Positions 1 through 7,650 of a stretch of 8,332 nt of DNA are shown piece by piece (the first letter of the stretch is position 1; each line of letters begins with the position of its first letter). Position numbers and translations under genes: made by a program. The notes under the pieces are model-generated. The model made no database searches, had not been told where the DNA came from, and saw nothing but the letters and a program-made list of their open reading frames with translations. Source of the DNA: Actinobacteria bacterium UBA3028 (GTDB lineage Bacteria; Actinomycetota; Actinomycetes; Nanopelagicales; Nanopelagicaceae); assembly GCA_002367715.1 (NCBI GenBank), contig DFDL01000083.1, forward strand, positions 1 to 8,332, in the 5' to 3' direction.

Positions 1-204
1 CCAGAGAACTCTGGCACTCATCGTCTCAGTCTTACCCGATCCAGCTCCCGCGATAACAACAGTGGGGGCCAGATGGAGTGATTCAATTATCGGAATCTGC
101 TCAGAACTTGGCCCTTTGAAATTAGGATCGATTGTGCGAAGGGCTTCGCCAATTTCAAGTGCTGAATATTTGACCATTGCGGGCGAGATTGAGGTCGACA
201 TCAT
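1..204 (-). CDS. adnB: AdnB-type helicase-nuclease subunit, N-terminal 68 residues (cut by left edge)
   Basis: The first 68 codons of a UvrD/Rep-like (SF1A) helicase are present; the rest lies beyond the left edge. A Q-motif-like stretch PSSEQIPII lies near residues 32-40 and a perfect Walker A, GAGSGKT, at 53-59, followed by ETMSARVLW. The segment VKYSALEIGEAL near residues 11-22 resembles the start of mycobacterial AdnB as I remember it. AdnB is the lead motor and second nuclease of the AdnAB heterodimer, which unwinds and resects DNA double-strand-break ends for recombination. Two start codons stand in tandem (ATGATG, at 204 and 201) and overlap the TGA stop of adnA, so the two subunits are probably translationally coupled. 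The nuclease domain is not visible, so the AdnB name depends on gene order and on this N-terminus. A generic UvrD-like helicase is the alternative. Confidence 0.85.
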   Translation of the reverse strand, partial: MMSTSISPAMVKYSALEIGEALRTIDPNFKGPSSEQIPIIESLHLAPTVVIAGAGSGKTETMSARVLW

Positions 205-3200
205 TGGTCGATCACGCTCCGACCTTGTGGCTGAATCGGACAAAGTCCTTTAACGGCGCAGGTTCTACAGCGCTCATTTACCGTAGCGATAAATTGATTG
301 GCAGCCATTGCATCTGCGGCATCAATCACCTCACTTTTAATCTCTTCATGGCCCTTAACTGGCTGTGGTTTAGCAGATACAGAATTTGTACCTGTGCCTA
401 AAAATAATAGTTCAGCGCCACCGCTCTGGTTGCCTGGAGATTGTTCTTTAAATGCCTCTTCGTAAACTGCTAGCTGATATCCAGCGAGCTGCATATTATC
501 TTCAGCTTTTGCCTTTGAGAGATCTGGGGCTCCGGTCTTTAAATCAACGATGTAAACCCGACCATCTTCTGCTATCTCAACACGATCAACACTTCCATTA
601 AATAACGCCCGGCCAATTACCTTCTCAAATTGGGCTTCAACGGCAAATAGTATGCGCCCTGATTTATTTTCAGCATGCCATTTATAGAACTTTTCTAACT
701 TCTCTAGCGCCTCTCTAAATTTGTAATCCCGAACCCAACCTTTATTTCCATCGATTAACTGCCAGCCATTTTCAAGGCGGGTAGCTAGTTCTTCGTAAGT
801 TAGTGCAGGCTCTGATTTCAAAGCTGCGGCAAGTGCGTGAATTGCGATTCCTAGTAGCTGGGCTGTTGAGTCGCCATCTCGACCTCCACTCTTTTCGATA
901 AACCATTTAAGACCGCACTCTGAGAAAGATTGAAGGTTGCTAGGAGAGACCGAAACTTGAGCTTGTGGTGGAAGTACTGGTTCAGTGCTGCTCAGATCTA
1001 GTACACCTAACCAATTCTCACTCTTTGCACTTTGAATTTCATTAGCTGCAAGAGTATTTAACAATTTTGCCGCAAACTCGCGCCGGTGCTCATTACTGCT
1101 ATCTAAATCCCGACGTAGAGTTGAGACTAGCGCCTGTGGAGTGAGCGCTCTTGGCAGTTCAACGCTCTCTACTTCGGTAGATGAAACCCCATTGATAGCC
1201 TCAAAGATCTCTTCAAAGTACTGTGATGGCTGCGAGTCATCCTCTTTTGAATATGCCGTAATAACTAACGACTTCTTAGCCCTTGTAATAGCCACATTTA
1301 AGAGCCTGCGCTCATCTTCAACCAGGGCGCTAGCAGCGCTAATTTCCAGCTCACGCCTTGCAAGAGACTGTGAACGCTCAGCCTCTACCAGGCGCTCGCT
1401 GCCAAGAAGTGATCCGCGTTGGCGCAAATTTGGCCAGATACCTTCTTGTAACCCGGTAATTGCAACTAAATCCCACTCTAAACCCTTGGCGCTATGAACT
1501 GTCATAACACTGACAACTTCACCGCGCTCACCACGCGTAACAATTGCATCGCTCTGAATTGATTCACCTAGTATCTGATCAATAAATAATTGTGGATCAG
1601 ATCCTGGCATCCGCTCTGCAAAGCGACGGGCTGATTCGAAGAGTGTAATTACTGCATCCAAATCACGGTCGGCTCCCGCACCACGGATACCACCCTTAAG
1701 CGCACGCGTACGCCAAGTATTTGCAAGTAAATTCCCATCATAATCTTTAGCATTGTTCCAAATAGCCCAGATCAAATCTGCAAGATCAACATTCCGTGAA
1801 CCTTTGAAATTTATCCCAACAACTTTGCGCGCCTCAGTAATTACATCAGCGATTCGCTTTAACGAGAGTAGCTGCTCCCAAGGCAGAGGAGCATCATTAC
1901 TATCTAGAATATCTAAAATCATCTCCGTTGATGGTTTTGCACTATCCCCAGACTCTCGTAACTTCCCGAGATCAATTCGTATCTGTCGAAGTGAGAGCGC
2001 ATCGGCGCCACCAAATTCAGAGAGCAGAATCTCCTCCACCAGCTCCCAATTACTTATTTCTAATTTGATACTTCCTAAGGCAATCTGCGCGATAGTTAGA
2101 ATTGGTCTAACCGCTGGATTCTCACCCAAGGCAAGGGCGCCTGAATCAATTTGAATTGGAATATTGTTTAAGGCAAAGGCTCTAGATATTGCAGAGACGC
2201 CTGCCCCAGGAGAGCGGAGAATTACCGCCATCTGCGAATAAGGAATTGCATCTCGAAGATGAGCCCTGCGAAAGGCATGTGCAATGTAATTGGCACAATC
2301 AGATTGACTTGCCAACTTAGCAACATCGATCTCAGAAGTGGTGTTTTCTGCTGACTCTGTGTCATTGGAAATAAGTGGCGCTGTCGGGTTTCTAAATTTT
2401 GCGGAGATTTTATTGCTCAAATCTGTTATCTCAAAGGGGGTTCGAAGCGCCTGCGTTAGGGAGAGTGCGGAATATCCATTACTTGATTCAAATGCTCTAA
2501 CGCCTTCAGGGTCGGCGCCACGAAATTGGCCAACTGCAGATTGTGGATCTGCAAATAAGATTGCTCGATCGCTAGCAAGTAAATTTAGGAGCTCGCGCTG
2601 TGAATTATCACTCTCTTGAAATTCATCAACAATTAGAAGTTTGAAACGATTTTGAAATGCACTTCGTACCGAGCCCTTATTTGTTAGATCAAATATTGCT
2701 TGTGAGATTATTGAACTTGAATCGATACGTTTTGCCGATCCAGAGACAAAGCCATAGCGAATAGCTAGAACTTCATCGTAAATCTTCCAGAATTTTGCCG
2801 CTGGCTCCCACCAGGGTTCATTGAGTAATTTGCCGCGCTCGATTAATTTCTTGTAGGTAAAGCTGCGCTCACTTGCTCGCAGAATTAAATCTCGGAGCTC
2901 TCGGGCAAAACCTCTAGTTGTAAGTGCCGGCTCTAGAACCTTTGGCCAATTGACTTGCGGTGAGTGTTCTGGATTTGCCAGAAGTTCGCGGATAAATGAA
3001 TCCTGTTCGGCGCCAGAGATTAGGACATACTTTGGATCATCGGAATTTATTTGAGTATTTATAATTGAAAATGCCAGCGAGTGAAAAGTTCGGACTACTG
3101 GCTCAAATGCACTTGCACCCGATTGGATAACAATTTGATCGCGAAGCTCTGATGCGCGCTCTCGGCCATATGTAAGAACCAAAATAGAGTCTGGGTCTAA

Positions 3201-3398
3201 GCCGCCCTTGATCTGCGAGACCACGCTCTCGATAAGCGTTCTGCTCTTTCCGCTGCCAGGGCCGCCGTAGACAATTAGACGTGGTGATGTTGAATCGATT
3301 ACTGCTTGTTGCTCAGGGGTTGGCGCAAATTCTTTAATCGATAGCGTTGGGCGAATTAACTCAATTCGACTCGTGCTCTCATTTGATTTGGCGGCCAT
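201..3398 (-). CDS. adnA: AdnA-type ATP-dependent helicase-nuclease subunit
   Basis: This 1065-residue protein, close to the length I recall for mycobacterial AdnA, joins a UvrD-like motor to a C-terminal RecB/AddB-type nuclease. It should pair with AdnB to process double-strand breaks. Motor motifs in order: Q-motif PTPEQQAVI (27-35), Walker A GGPGSGKS (45-52), LTYGRERASEL (75-85), RTFHSLAF (103-110), Walker B VDEFQ (257-261), ADPQSAVGQFRGAD (283-296), TVHSAKGLEWD (633-643) and EDERRLLNVAITRAKK (694-709, arginine finger R706). Nuclease residues: H854 in GIAIHALA, D938 in GSVDR, D952 and K954 in VDLKTG, then QLAGYQ (970-975). Four cysteines, C828, C1044, C1047 and C1053, match the Fe-S clasp of AddB/AdnA nucleases. 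The motor and nuclease both look intact. One oddity is motif III, where serine stands at the usual glutamine position. No other methionine lies near the N-terminus, so the ATG at 3398 is the best start, though it has no clear Shine-Dalgarno. Confidence 0.93.
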   Translation of the reverse strand: MAAKSNESTSRIELIRPTLSIKEFAPTPEQQAVIDSTSPRLIVYGGPGSGKSRTLIESVVSQIKGGLDPDSILVLTYGRERASELRDQIVIQSGASAFEPVVRTFHSLAFSIINTQINSDDPKYVLISGAEQDSFIRELLANPEHSPQVNWPKVLEPALTTRGFARELRDLILRASERSFTYKKLIERGKLLNEPWWEPAAKFWKIYDEVLAIRYGFVSGSAKRIDSSSIISQAIFDLTNKGSVRSAFQNRFKLLIVDEFQESDNSQRELLNLLASDRAILFADPQSAVGQFRGADPEGVRAFESSNGYSALSLTQALRTPFEITDLSNKISAKFRNPTAPLISNDTESAENTTSEIDVAKLASQSDCANYIAHAFRRAHLRDAIPYSQMAVILRSPGAGVSAISRAFALNNIPIQIDSGALALGENPAVRPILTIAQIALGSIKLEISNWELVEEILLSEFGGADALSLRQIRIDLGKLRESGDSAKPSTEMILDILDSNDAPLPWEQLLSLKRIADVITEARKVVGINFKGSRNVDLADLIWAIWNNAKDYDGNLLANTWRTRALKGGIRGAGADRDLDAVITLFESARRFAERMPGSDPQLFIDQILGESIQSDAIVTRGERGEVVSVMTVHSAKGLEWDLVAITGLQEGIWPNLRQRGSLLGSERLVEAERSQSLARRELEISAASALVEDERRLLNVAITRAKKSLVITAYSKEDDSQPSQYFEEIFEAINGVSSTEVESVELPRALTPQALVSTLRRDLDSSNEHRREFAAKLLNTLAANEIQSAKSENWLGVLDLSSTEPVLPPQAQVSVSPSNLQSFSECGLKWFIEKSGGRDGDSTAQLLGIAIHALAAALKSEPALTYEELATRLENGWQLIDGNKGWVRDYKFREALEKLEKFYKWHAENKSGRILFAVEAQFEKVIGRALFNGSVDRVEIAEDGRVYIVDLKTGAPDLSKAKAEDNMQLAGYQLAVYEEAFKEQSPGNQSGGAELLFLGTGTNSVSAKPQPVKGHEEIKSEVIDAADAMAANQFIATVNERCRTCAVKGLCPIQPQGRSVIDQ
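206..224 (-). promoter_or_regulatory. Possible mRNA hairpin just before the adnB start
   Basis: On the minus strand GGTCG and CGACC form a 5-bp inverted repeat around a 9-base loop, ending one base before the first adnB ATG. The only purine-rich ribosome-site candidate, GGAG (217-220), overlaps the 5' arm and the loop. A hairpin here could hide that site until ribosomes finishing adnA open it. The structure is short and also codes for the AdnA C-terminus, so chance is a real alternative. Confidence 0.3.
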
Positions 3399-3445
3399 AG
3401 GGCTATCTAACCCAAGGTCGGCGACAAAAGCGGTAAAGCAACTAG
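3399..3445 (-). promoter_or_regulatory. typA-adnA gap, possible weak leaderless promoter for adnA
   Basis: These 47 bases are the only space in the ychF-typA-adnA-adnB run. The minus strand reads TTAGAT (3410 to 3405) exactly six bases before the adnA ATG, the spacing expected if transcription starts at the A of ATG. The hexamer matches TATAAT only partly, and the second position is wrong. No convincing -35 box and no Shine-Dalgarno are visible. A small possible stem (GGGTT/AGCCC, one G-T pair, minus strand) covers the same bases. No terminator with a T-run is seen after typA, so read-through is plausible. Confidence 0.22.
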
Positions 3446-5356
3446 CTATTCAGCGTTTTGATTGACCTTCTTGGCGCGACCCACATTACGTGCTCGCTCA
3501 TTTTGATCGAGAATTACCTTACGAACCCGAACATGCTTTGGGGTTACCTCAACACACTCATCTTCGCGACAGAACTCAAGGGCCTGCTCGAGGTTAAGTA
3601 ATCTCGGAGGAATAATTCGGTTGGCATCATCGGCGCCTGATGAACGCATATTTGTTAGCTTCTTCTCGCGAACAATATTTACATCCATATCTTCGGTCCG
3701 TGAATTCTCACCCACAATCATTCCTTCATAAACTTCAGTACCAACTTCAAGGAAGATAACGCCACGCTCTTGCACACCATCAACCGCGTAAGCGGTGACG
3801 GTTCCACGACGATCTGCAACAAGTGAACCACTTAAGCGGGTACGAATCTCACCGTTCCAGTTCTCATAACCATCAAAGACGTGGTGTAGAAGTCCGGTAC
3901 CGCGAGTCTCAGTTAAGAACTCGGTACGAAATCCGATAAGTCCACGAGATGGAACCTTGTAATCCATTCGGATCCAACCAGTGCCGTGGTTGACCATCTG
4001 CTCCATGCGTCCCTTACGAAGGGCCATAAGTTGGGTAACAACACCGAGATAATCTTCAGGAATATCAATACTCAAGCGCTCCATCGGTTCTTGTAGCTTT
4101 CCATCAACGGTCTTCAAAACTACTTGTGGCTTACCGACAGTTAGCTCAAAGCCTTCACGCCGCATCATTTCAACTAGTACTGCAAGTTGAAGCTCGCCGC
4201 GACCTTGAACCTCCCAGGTATCAGGACGTTCGGTATTAATAACTCGCAGTGAGACGTTACCGATTAGCTCTGCATCTAGGCGATTTTTAACCTGACGCGC
4301 AGTAAGAAGTTTTCCTTCTAACCCTCCGATAGGTGAAGTGTTGATACCAATCGTCATCGAAATTGATGGCTCATCAACAATAATTAGCGGAAGTGCATGT
4401 GGTTTCTCTAGATCTGCAAGAGTTTCACCGAGTGTGATTGTCTCGATTCCGGCAATTGCCACGATATCCCCAGGGCCAGCTTCTAGCGCAGGTACGCGCT
4501 CTAGTCCATCGGTGATTAGCAGCTCTGAAATCTTTACACGCTCGCTAGTTCCATCGGTCTTCATCCACATTACGCTCTCGCCCTTTTTGATTACGCCTTC
4601 GCGAATTCGACAGAGAGCAAGTCGACCAAGGTATGGAGATGAGTCAAGGTTTGTAACGTGTGCTTGAAGTGGTGCACCTTCATGATAAACCGGTGCTGGA
4701 ATCGTACTGAAAATAACTTCAAAGAGCGCATCTAGGTTTTCACGGTCAGGCATCACGCCATTTTCTGGACGATTCATTGATGCCCGGCCAGCTTTAGCTG
4801 AGGCATAAATAACTGGAAATTCAATCTGATCATCGTTTGCATCTAGATCCATAAAGAGACCGTAGGCCTCATCAACAACTTCTGGAATACGAGAGTCGGG
4901 GCGATCAACTTTATTTATTACCAGAATAACTGGAAGATTCTTCTCTAACGCTTTACGGAGTACGAAGCGAGTCTGAGGTAGCGGACCTTCTGATGCATCG
5001 ACTAGCAAGATAACGCCATCTACCATTTCTAATCCGCGCTCTACCTCGCCGCCAAAGTCGGCGTGGCCAGGGGTATCAATGATGTTAACAATCTGATTGC
5101 CACGGTGAATTGAAGTGTTCTTCGCAAGGATTGTGATTCCCTTTTCGCGTTCTAGATCCATCGAATCCATAACACGATCGCGGTTCTCGCCCTCTTTCTG
5201 GTGTTCAGAGAAGGCACCTGATTGCGTCAACATCGCATCGACCAGAGTGGTCTTGCCATGGTCAACGTGAGCAATGATCGCTACATTTCGAAGTTCATCG
5301 CGCGCCTTGAGTTCGCCAGTTATATATGGGCTCTTCTCGTATCTTATTTTTGTCAT
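3446..5356 (-). CDS. typA: Translational GTPase TypA/BipA
   Basis: TypA (BipA) is a ribosome-binding GTPase of the EF-G/LepA class that aids ribosome assembly and growth under stress such as cold. The 636-residue product has every G motif: G1 AHVDHGKT (29-36), G2 around T75 in KGITILAKN, G3 DTPGHADF (94-101), G4 NKVD (148-151) and G5 SAK (186-188). Family signatures follow: INTSPIGGLEG near 338-348, WEVQGRGELQLAVL (381-394), SRGLIGFRTEFLT (470-482), REKKLTNMRSS (563-573) and the TypA-specific tail CREDECVEVTPKHVRVRK (596-613). It has about 20 residues before G1 that E. coli BipA lacks. No methionine lies between M1 and the P-loop, which fixes the start. Its ATG overlaps the ychF stop as TAATG, and the only ribosome-site candidate is a weak AGG 11 bases upstream, so translation probably relies on coupling to ychF. 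Confidence 0.97.
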   Translation of the reverse strand: MTKIRYEKSPYITGELKARDELRNVAIIAHVDHGKTTLVDAMLTQSGAFSEHQKEGENRDRVMDSMDLEREKGITILAKNTSIHRGNQIVNIIDTPGHADFGGEVERGLEMVDGVILLVDASEGPLPQTRFVLRKALEKNLPVILVINKVDRPDSRIPEVVDEAYGLFMDLDANDDQIEFPVIYASAKAGRASMNRPENGVMPDRENLDALFEVIFSTIPAPVYHEGAPLQAHVTNLDSSPYLGRLALCRIREGVIKKGESVMWMKTDGTSERVKISELLITDGLERVPALEAGPGDIVAIAGIETITLGETLADLEKPHALPLIIVDEPSISMTIGINTSPIGGLEGKLLTARQVKNRLDAELIGNVSLRVINTERPDTWEVQGRGELQLAVLVEMMRREGFELTVGKPQVVLKTVDGKLQEPMERLSIDIPEDYLGVVTQLMALRKGRMEQMVNHGTGWIRMDYKVPSRGLIGFRTEFLTETRGTGLLHHVFDGYENWNGEIRTRLSGSLVADRRGTVTAYAVDGVQERGVIFLEVGTEVYEGMIVGENSRTEDMDVNIVREKKLTNMRSSGADDANRIIPPRLLNLEQALEFCREDECVEVTPKHVRVRKVILDQNERARNVGRAKKVNQNAE

Positions 5357-6441
5357 TAGTTATTAAACCTAAATTCCACTACATCGCCATCGGACATTAC
5401 ATATTCTTTGCCTTCCATTCGGACCTTGCCGCGGGCCTTGGCATCTGCCATAGAACCTGCCTCAACTAAATCGTTAAATGCAACGATCTCGGCCTTAATG
5501 AAACCTTTTTGGAAATCGGTGTGAATTACACCGGCTGCAACTGGAGCAGTATCTCCCTTATGAATAGTCCAAGCACGCGTCTCTTTTGGACCTGCAGTTA
5601 AATAAGTCTGTAAACCTAAAGTGTTAAAACCAACTCGCGCCAAAGTAGCTAGGCCAGGCTCTTCAAGGCCAATTGCAGCCAAGAGCTCTAATGCATCGCT
5701 ATCTTCGAGTTCAGCAAGTTCGGCTTCGGTCTTTGCATCTAAGAAGATCGCCTCTGATGGCGCGACAAGGGCTGAAAGTTTATTGCGAAGTTCGGTATCT
5801 GAAAGTTCAGCGGCATCGACGTTAAATACATATAAGAATGGTTTTGCTGTCATTAGATGTAGGTCGGCAATTAGAGTTAAATCTATCTTTGAACCATAAA
5901 GTAATTTTCCAGCATTTAAAATCTCTTGCGCTGCCTTAACTGCCTCAAGAATTGGTGCAACTTCTTTCTTGATGCGCAACTCTTTCTCAAGTCGCGGAAG
6001 TGCCTTCTCAATTGTCTGTAAATCTGCGAGACCAAGTTCGGTATTGATTACCTCAATATCTGAAGCTGGATCGACAAATGCTGCTGCGCGCTCACCTTCT
6101 CGCATGACATTCTCATCATTGAAAACTCGAATAACTTGGCAGATTGCATCAGTCTCACGAATATTTGCTAGGAATTTATTTCCAAGCCCGGCACCTTCAG
6201 ATGCGCCTTTAACAATTCCGGCGATATCTACAAAGGAGACGACGGCCGGCAGAACCTTTTCAGATGCGAAGATCTCGGAGAGTTTGGCAAGGCGAGAGTC
6301 TGGAACGCCGACCATCCCAACATTGGGTTCAATTGTGGCGAAGGGATAGTTCGCTGCTAAGACGTTGTTCTTGGTCAGAGCGTTAAAAAGGGTCGATTTG
6401 CCCACATTTGGCAGTCCGACGATTCCAATAGAGAGGCTCAC
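5356..6441 (-). CDS. ychF: Ribosome-associated P-loop ATPase YchF (Obg family), with altered ATPase motifs
   Basis: YchF (OLA1 in eukaryotes) is an Obg-family NTPase that prefers ATP and binds ribosomes. The 361-residue product has the right length and layout: G domain with G1 GLPNVGKST (9-17) and DIAGIVKGA (72-80), a coiled-coil lid near 135-195, and a C-terminal TGS domain with LQTYLTAGPKETRAWTI (277-293) and GVIHTDFQKGFIKAE (304-318). Two family landmarks are changed. The position of E. coli H114 is R114, in NVMREGER, with no histidine nearby and about four extra residues before VDP. The NxxE base-recognition motif reads NVDA (207-210), with the first glutamate at 212. The reading frame is otherwise intact. 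The start is GTG at 6441, placed by the family N-terminus MSLSIGIVGLPNVGKS. No Shine-Dalgarno precedes it (the minus strand there reads CTCCTT), so a leaderless message is possible. The gene is first in a run with typA. Confidence 0.97.
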   Translation of the reverse strand: MSLSIGIVGLPNVGKSTLFNALTKNNVLAANYPFATIEPNVGMVGVPDSRLAKLSEIFASEKVLPAVVSFVDIAGIVKGASEGAGLGNKFLANIRETDAICQVIRVFNDENVMREGERAAAFVDPASDIEVINTELGLADLQTIEKALPRLEKELRIKKEVAPILEAVKAAQEILNAGKLLYGSKIDLTLIADLHLMTAKPFLYVFNVDAAELSDTELRNKLSALVAPSEAIFLDAKTEAELAELEDSDALELLAAIGLEEPGLATLARVGFNTLGLQTYLTAGPKETRAWTIHKGDTAPVAAGVIHTDFQKGFIKAEIVAFNDLVEAGSMADAKARGKVRMEGKEYVMSDGDVVEFRFNN

Positions 6442-6492
6442 AAGGAGTAGAGCCTACGGGTCTTTGTCACTGCTTCCTGCCACGATACAGGT
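6442..6492. promoter_or_regulatory. Divergent ychF/rmuC intergenic region, possible promoters
   Basis: This 51-base gap must serve both outward-facing genes unless promoters lie inside the genes. On the minus strand TAGGCT (6456 to 6451) fits TAnnnT and ends nine bases before the ychF GTG, compatible with a leaderless or nearly leaderless ychF message. On the plus strand a TTGTCA (6464-6469) resembles a -35 box, but the bases before the rmuC ATG (CACGATACAGGT) contain no good -10 at a usable distance. The only purines before rmuC, AGG, are one base from the ATG, too close for a normal ribosome site. Confidence 0.3.
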
Positions 6493-7650
6493 ATGGATGT
6501 AATTTTAGGCGTAATAATCGGACTACTAGTTGGCGGCCCTATTGGATTTCTCGTGAAAAGCAGCAGGCCAAATAGCGATTCATCGGATAACCCGCTAATC
6601 AAGGATCTCAAAGAGCAGTTAGAGCGCGAGAAGAGTTCGACCGCTGCGGCAACCAAGATGGGCGAAGAGCTATCGCTAATGAAGAAGACTGTCGAAAAAT
6701 TAACTGAGGCAGCAGGGTCGGCTGATCTACGTCGAGTCCGGGCTGAGACCGAGATTACCGAACAAGTTAAATCGATGGCTGCTCATAATGAGAGTCTAGT
6801 TAAGCAGACTCGCGCAATCGCCGGAGCCCTTGCAAGTTCGCAGACCCGCGGAAAATTTGGCGAAGCACACTTAGAAAAATTATTAGAGAGCGCTGGTCTA
6901 ATTGAGAATGAACACTTCACTAGACAGTCAGCTTCTGCAAAGATTGGCGACTCTGGTGCAATTCCAGATGTAACAATAAATATGCCAGGTGGCAGCGTTA
7001 TTTATATCGACTCTAAATTCCCATTTCAACGCTTCTATGAAGCATTCGAAACTGAGGATGATCTAATTCGCAAAGAGCTCTTAGTCGAGCACTCAAAGGA
7101 TTTGCTAGCTCACATTCAGGCGCTATCAAAGCGAAACTATGCTGAGCGCGGTCCATCGCCAGATTTTGTAATTCTCTATGCTCCAATCGATGCCATCTTT
7201 ATTGAAGCAGTAAAGGCGATCCCAGATTTCCTCGAAACCTCATTCCGCTTAGGCGTCACAATCGCTACCCCAACCTCAATGATGGCGCTGCTTAGAACCG
7301 TGGGCTATCTATTTAGTCGCAATCGAGTTGCTGCAAATGCTGAAGAGATTCAGAGCCTTGCGGTTAAATTCTTACGCGATGTCTCATCACTACACGAGAA
7401 GATTGTTACCGTTGGTGAACGGTTGAAGAGCACGCTTAAGGCTTATAACGAGATGATTCCTACCGCCGAAACTACAGTCCTTAGCGCTGCTAAGAAAATG
7501 AAGGCGTTAGATGTCTCAGGAAAACCACTAAAAGCACTTCCAGAGGTATCAGAGAATTTGCGAATTCTTGAGAGTAAATTAGCCTTAGATGCACCAGAAG
7601 ATTTTATTGAAGTAGAGGAAGTCGATGAAGTAGATGAGGATGAGAGATGA
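6493..7650 (+). CDS. rmuC: RmuC-family recombination protein (PD-(D/E)XK-like), membrane-anchored
   Basis: RmuC proteins have a nuclease-like fold and limit DNA inversions at short repeats in E. coli; their biochemical activity is poorly known. The 385-residue product starts with a single membrane-spanning or signal-anchor segment (about residues 3-21, VILGVIIGLLVGGPIGFL), then a charged helical, probably coiled-coil stretch (33-105). The RmuC core follows: RGKFGEAHLEKLL (119-131), PDVTINMPGG (158-167), the putative active-site IDSK (172-175), FVILYAPIDAIFIEA (225-239) and ATPTSMMALLRTVGYLF (258-274). The catalytic-type GE, PD and DxK residues are all present. The last 20 residues are strongly acidic (E and D in about half of positions). 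The gene is divergent from ychF and its stop overlaps the next start as ATGA. There is no properly spaced ribosome site before the ATG at 6493, but no better start exists in frame. Confidence 0.93.
   Translation: MDVILGVIIGLLVGGPIGFLVKSSRPNSDSSDNPLIKDLKEQLEREKSSTAAATKMGEELSLMKKTVEKLTEAAGSADLRRVRAETEITEQVKSMAAHNESLVKQTRAIAGALASSQTRGKFGEAHLEKLLESAGLIENEHFTRQSASAKIGDSGAIPDVTINMPGGSVIYIDSKFPFQRFYEAFETEDDLIRKELLVEHSKDLLAHIQALSKRNYAERGPSPDFVILYAPIDAIFIEAVKAIPDFLETSFRLGVTIATPTSMMALLRTVGYLFSRNRVAANAEEIQSLAVKFLRDVSSLHEKIVTVGERLKSTLKAYNEMIPTAETTVLSAAKKMKALDVSGKPLKALPEVSENLRILESKLALDAPEDFIEVEEVDEVDEDER
7636..7640 (+). promoter_or_regulatory. Ribosome binding site for the DUF6542-like gene
   Basis: GAGGA lies six bases before the ATG at 7647, inside the GA-rich codons that make the acidic tail of RmuC. 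It is the best Shine-Dalgarno in the window and supports the ATGA-overlap start. Confidence 0.6.

Noticed and set aside
1141..2619. Several plus-strand open frames of 90-130 codons opposite adnA (1141-1497, 1753-2154, 2338-2619)
   Set aside because: They lie antisense to a fully recognisable helicase-nuclease, are serine/arginine/isoleucine-rich without any known motif, and have no credible ribosome sites.
3399..3413. GGGTT-AGAT-AGCCC stem (minus strand) as a terminator after typA
   Set aside because: Only five pairs with one G-T, no T-run, and it ends at the adnA start codon, so termination is unlikely.
4338..6349. Plus-strand open frames opposite typA and ychF (4338-4667, 5621-5899, 5969-6349)
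   Set aside because: They are shadows of highly conserved genes with low-complexity serine-rich products and no independent coding evidence.
6447..6457. GTAG-AGC-CTAC inverted repeat in the ychF/rmuC gap as an operator
   Set aside because: Four-base arms are too short to separate from chance, and it overlaps the proposed -10 of ychF without other support.
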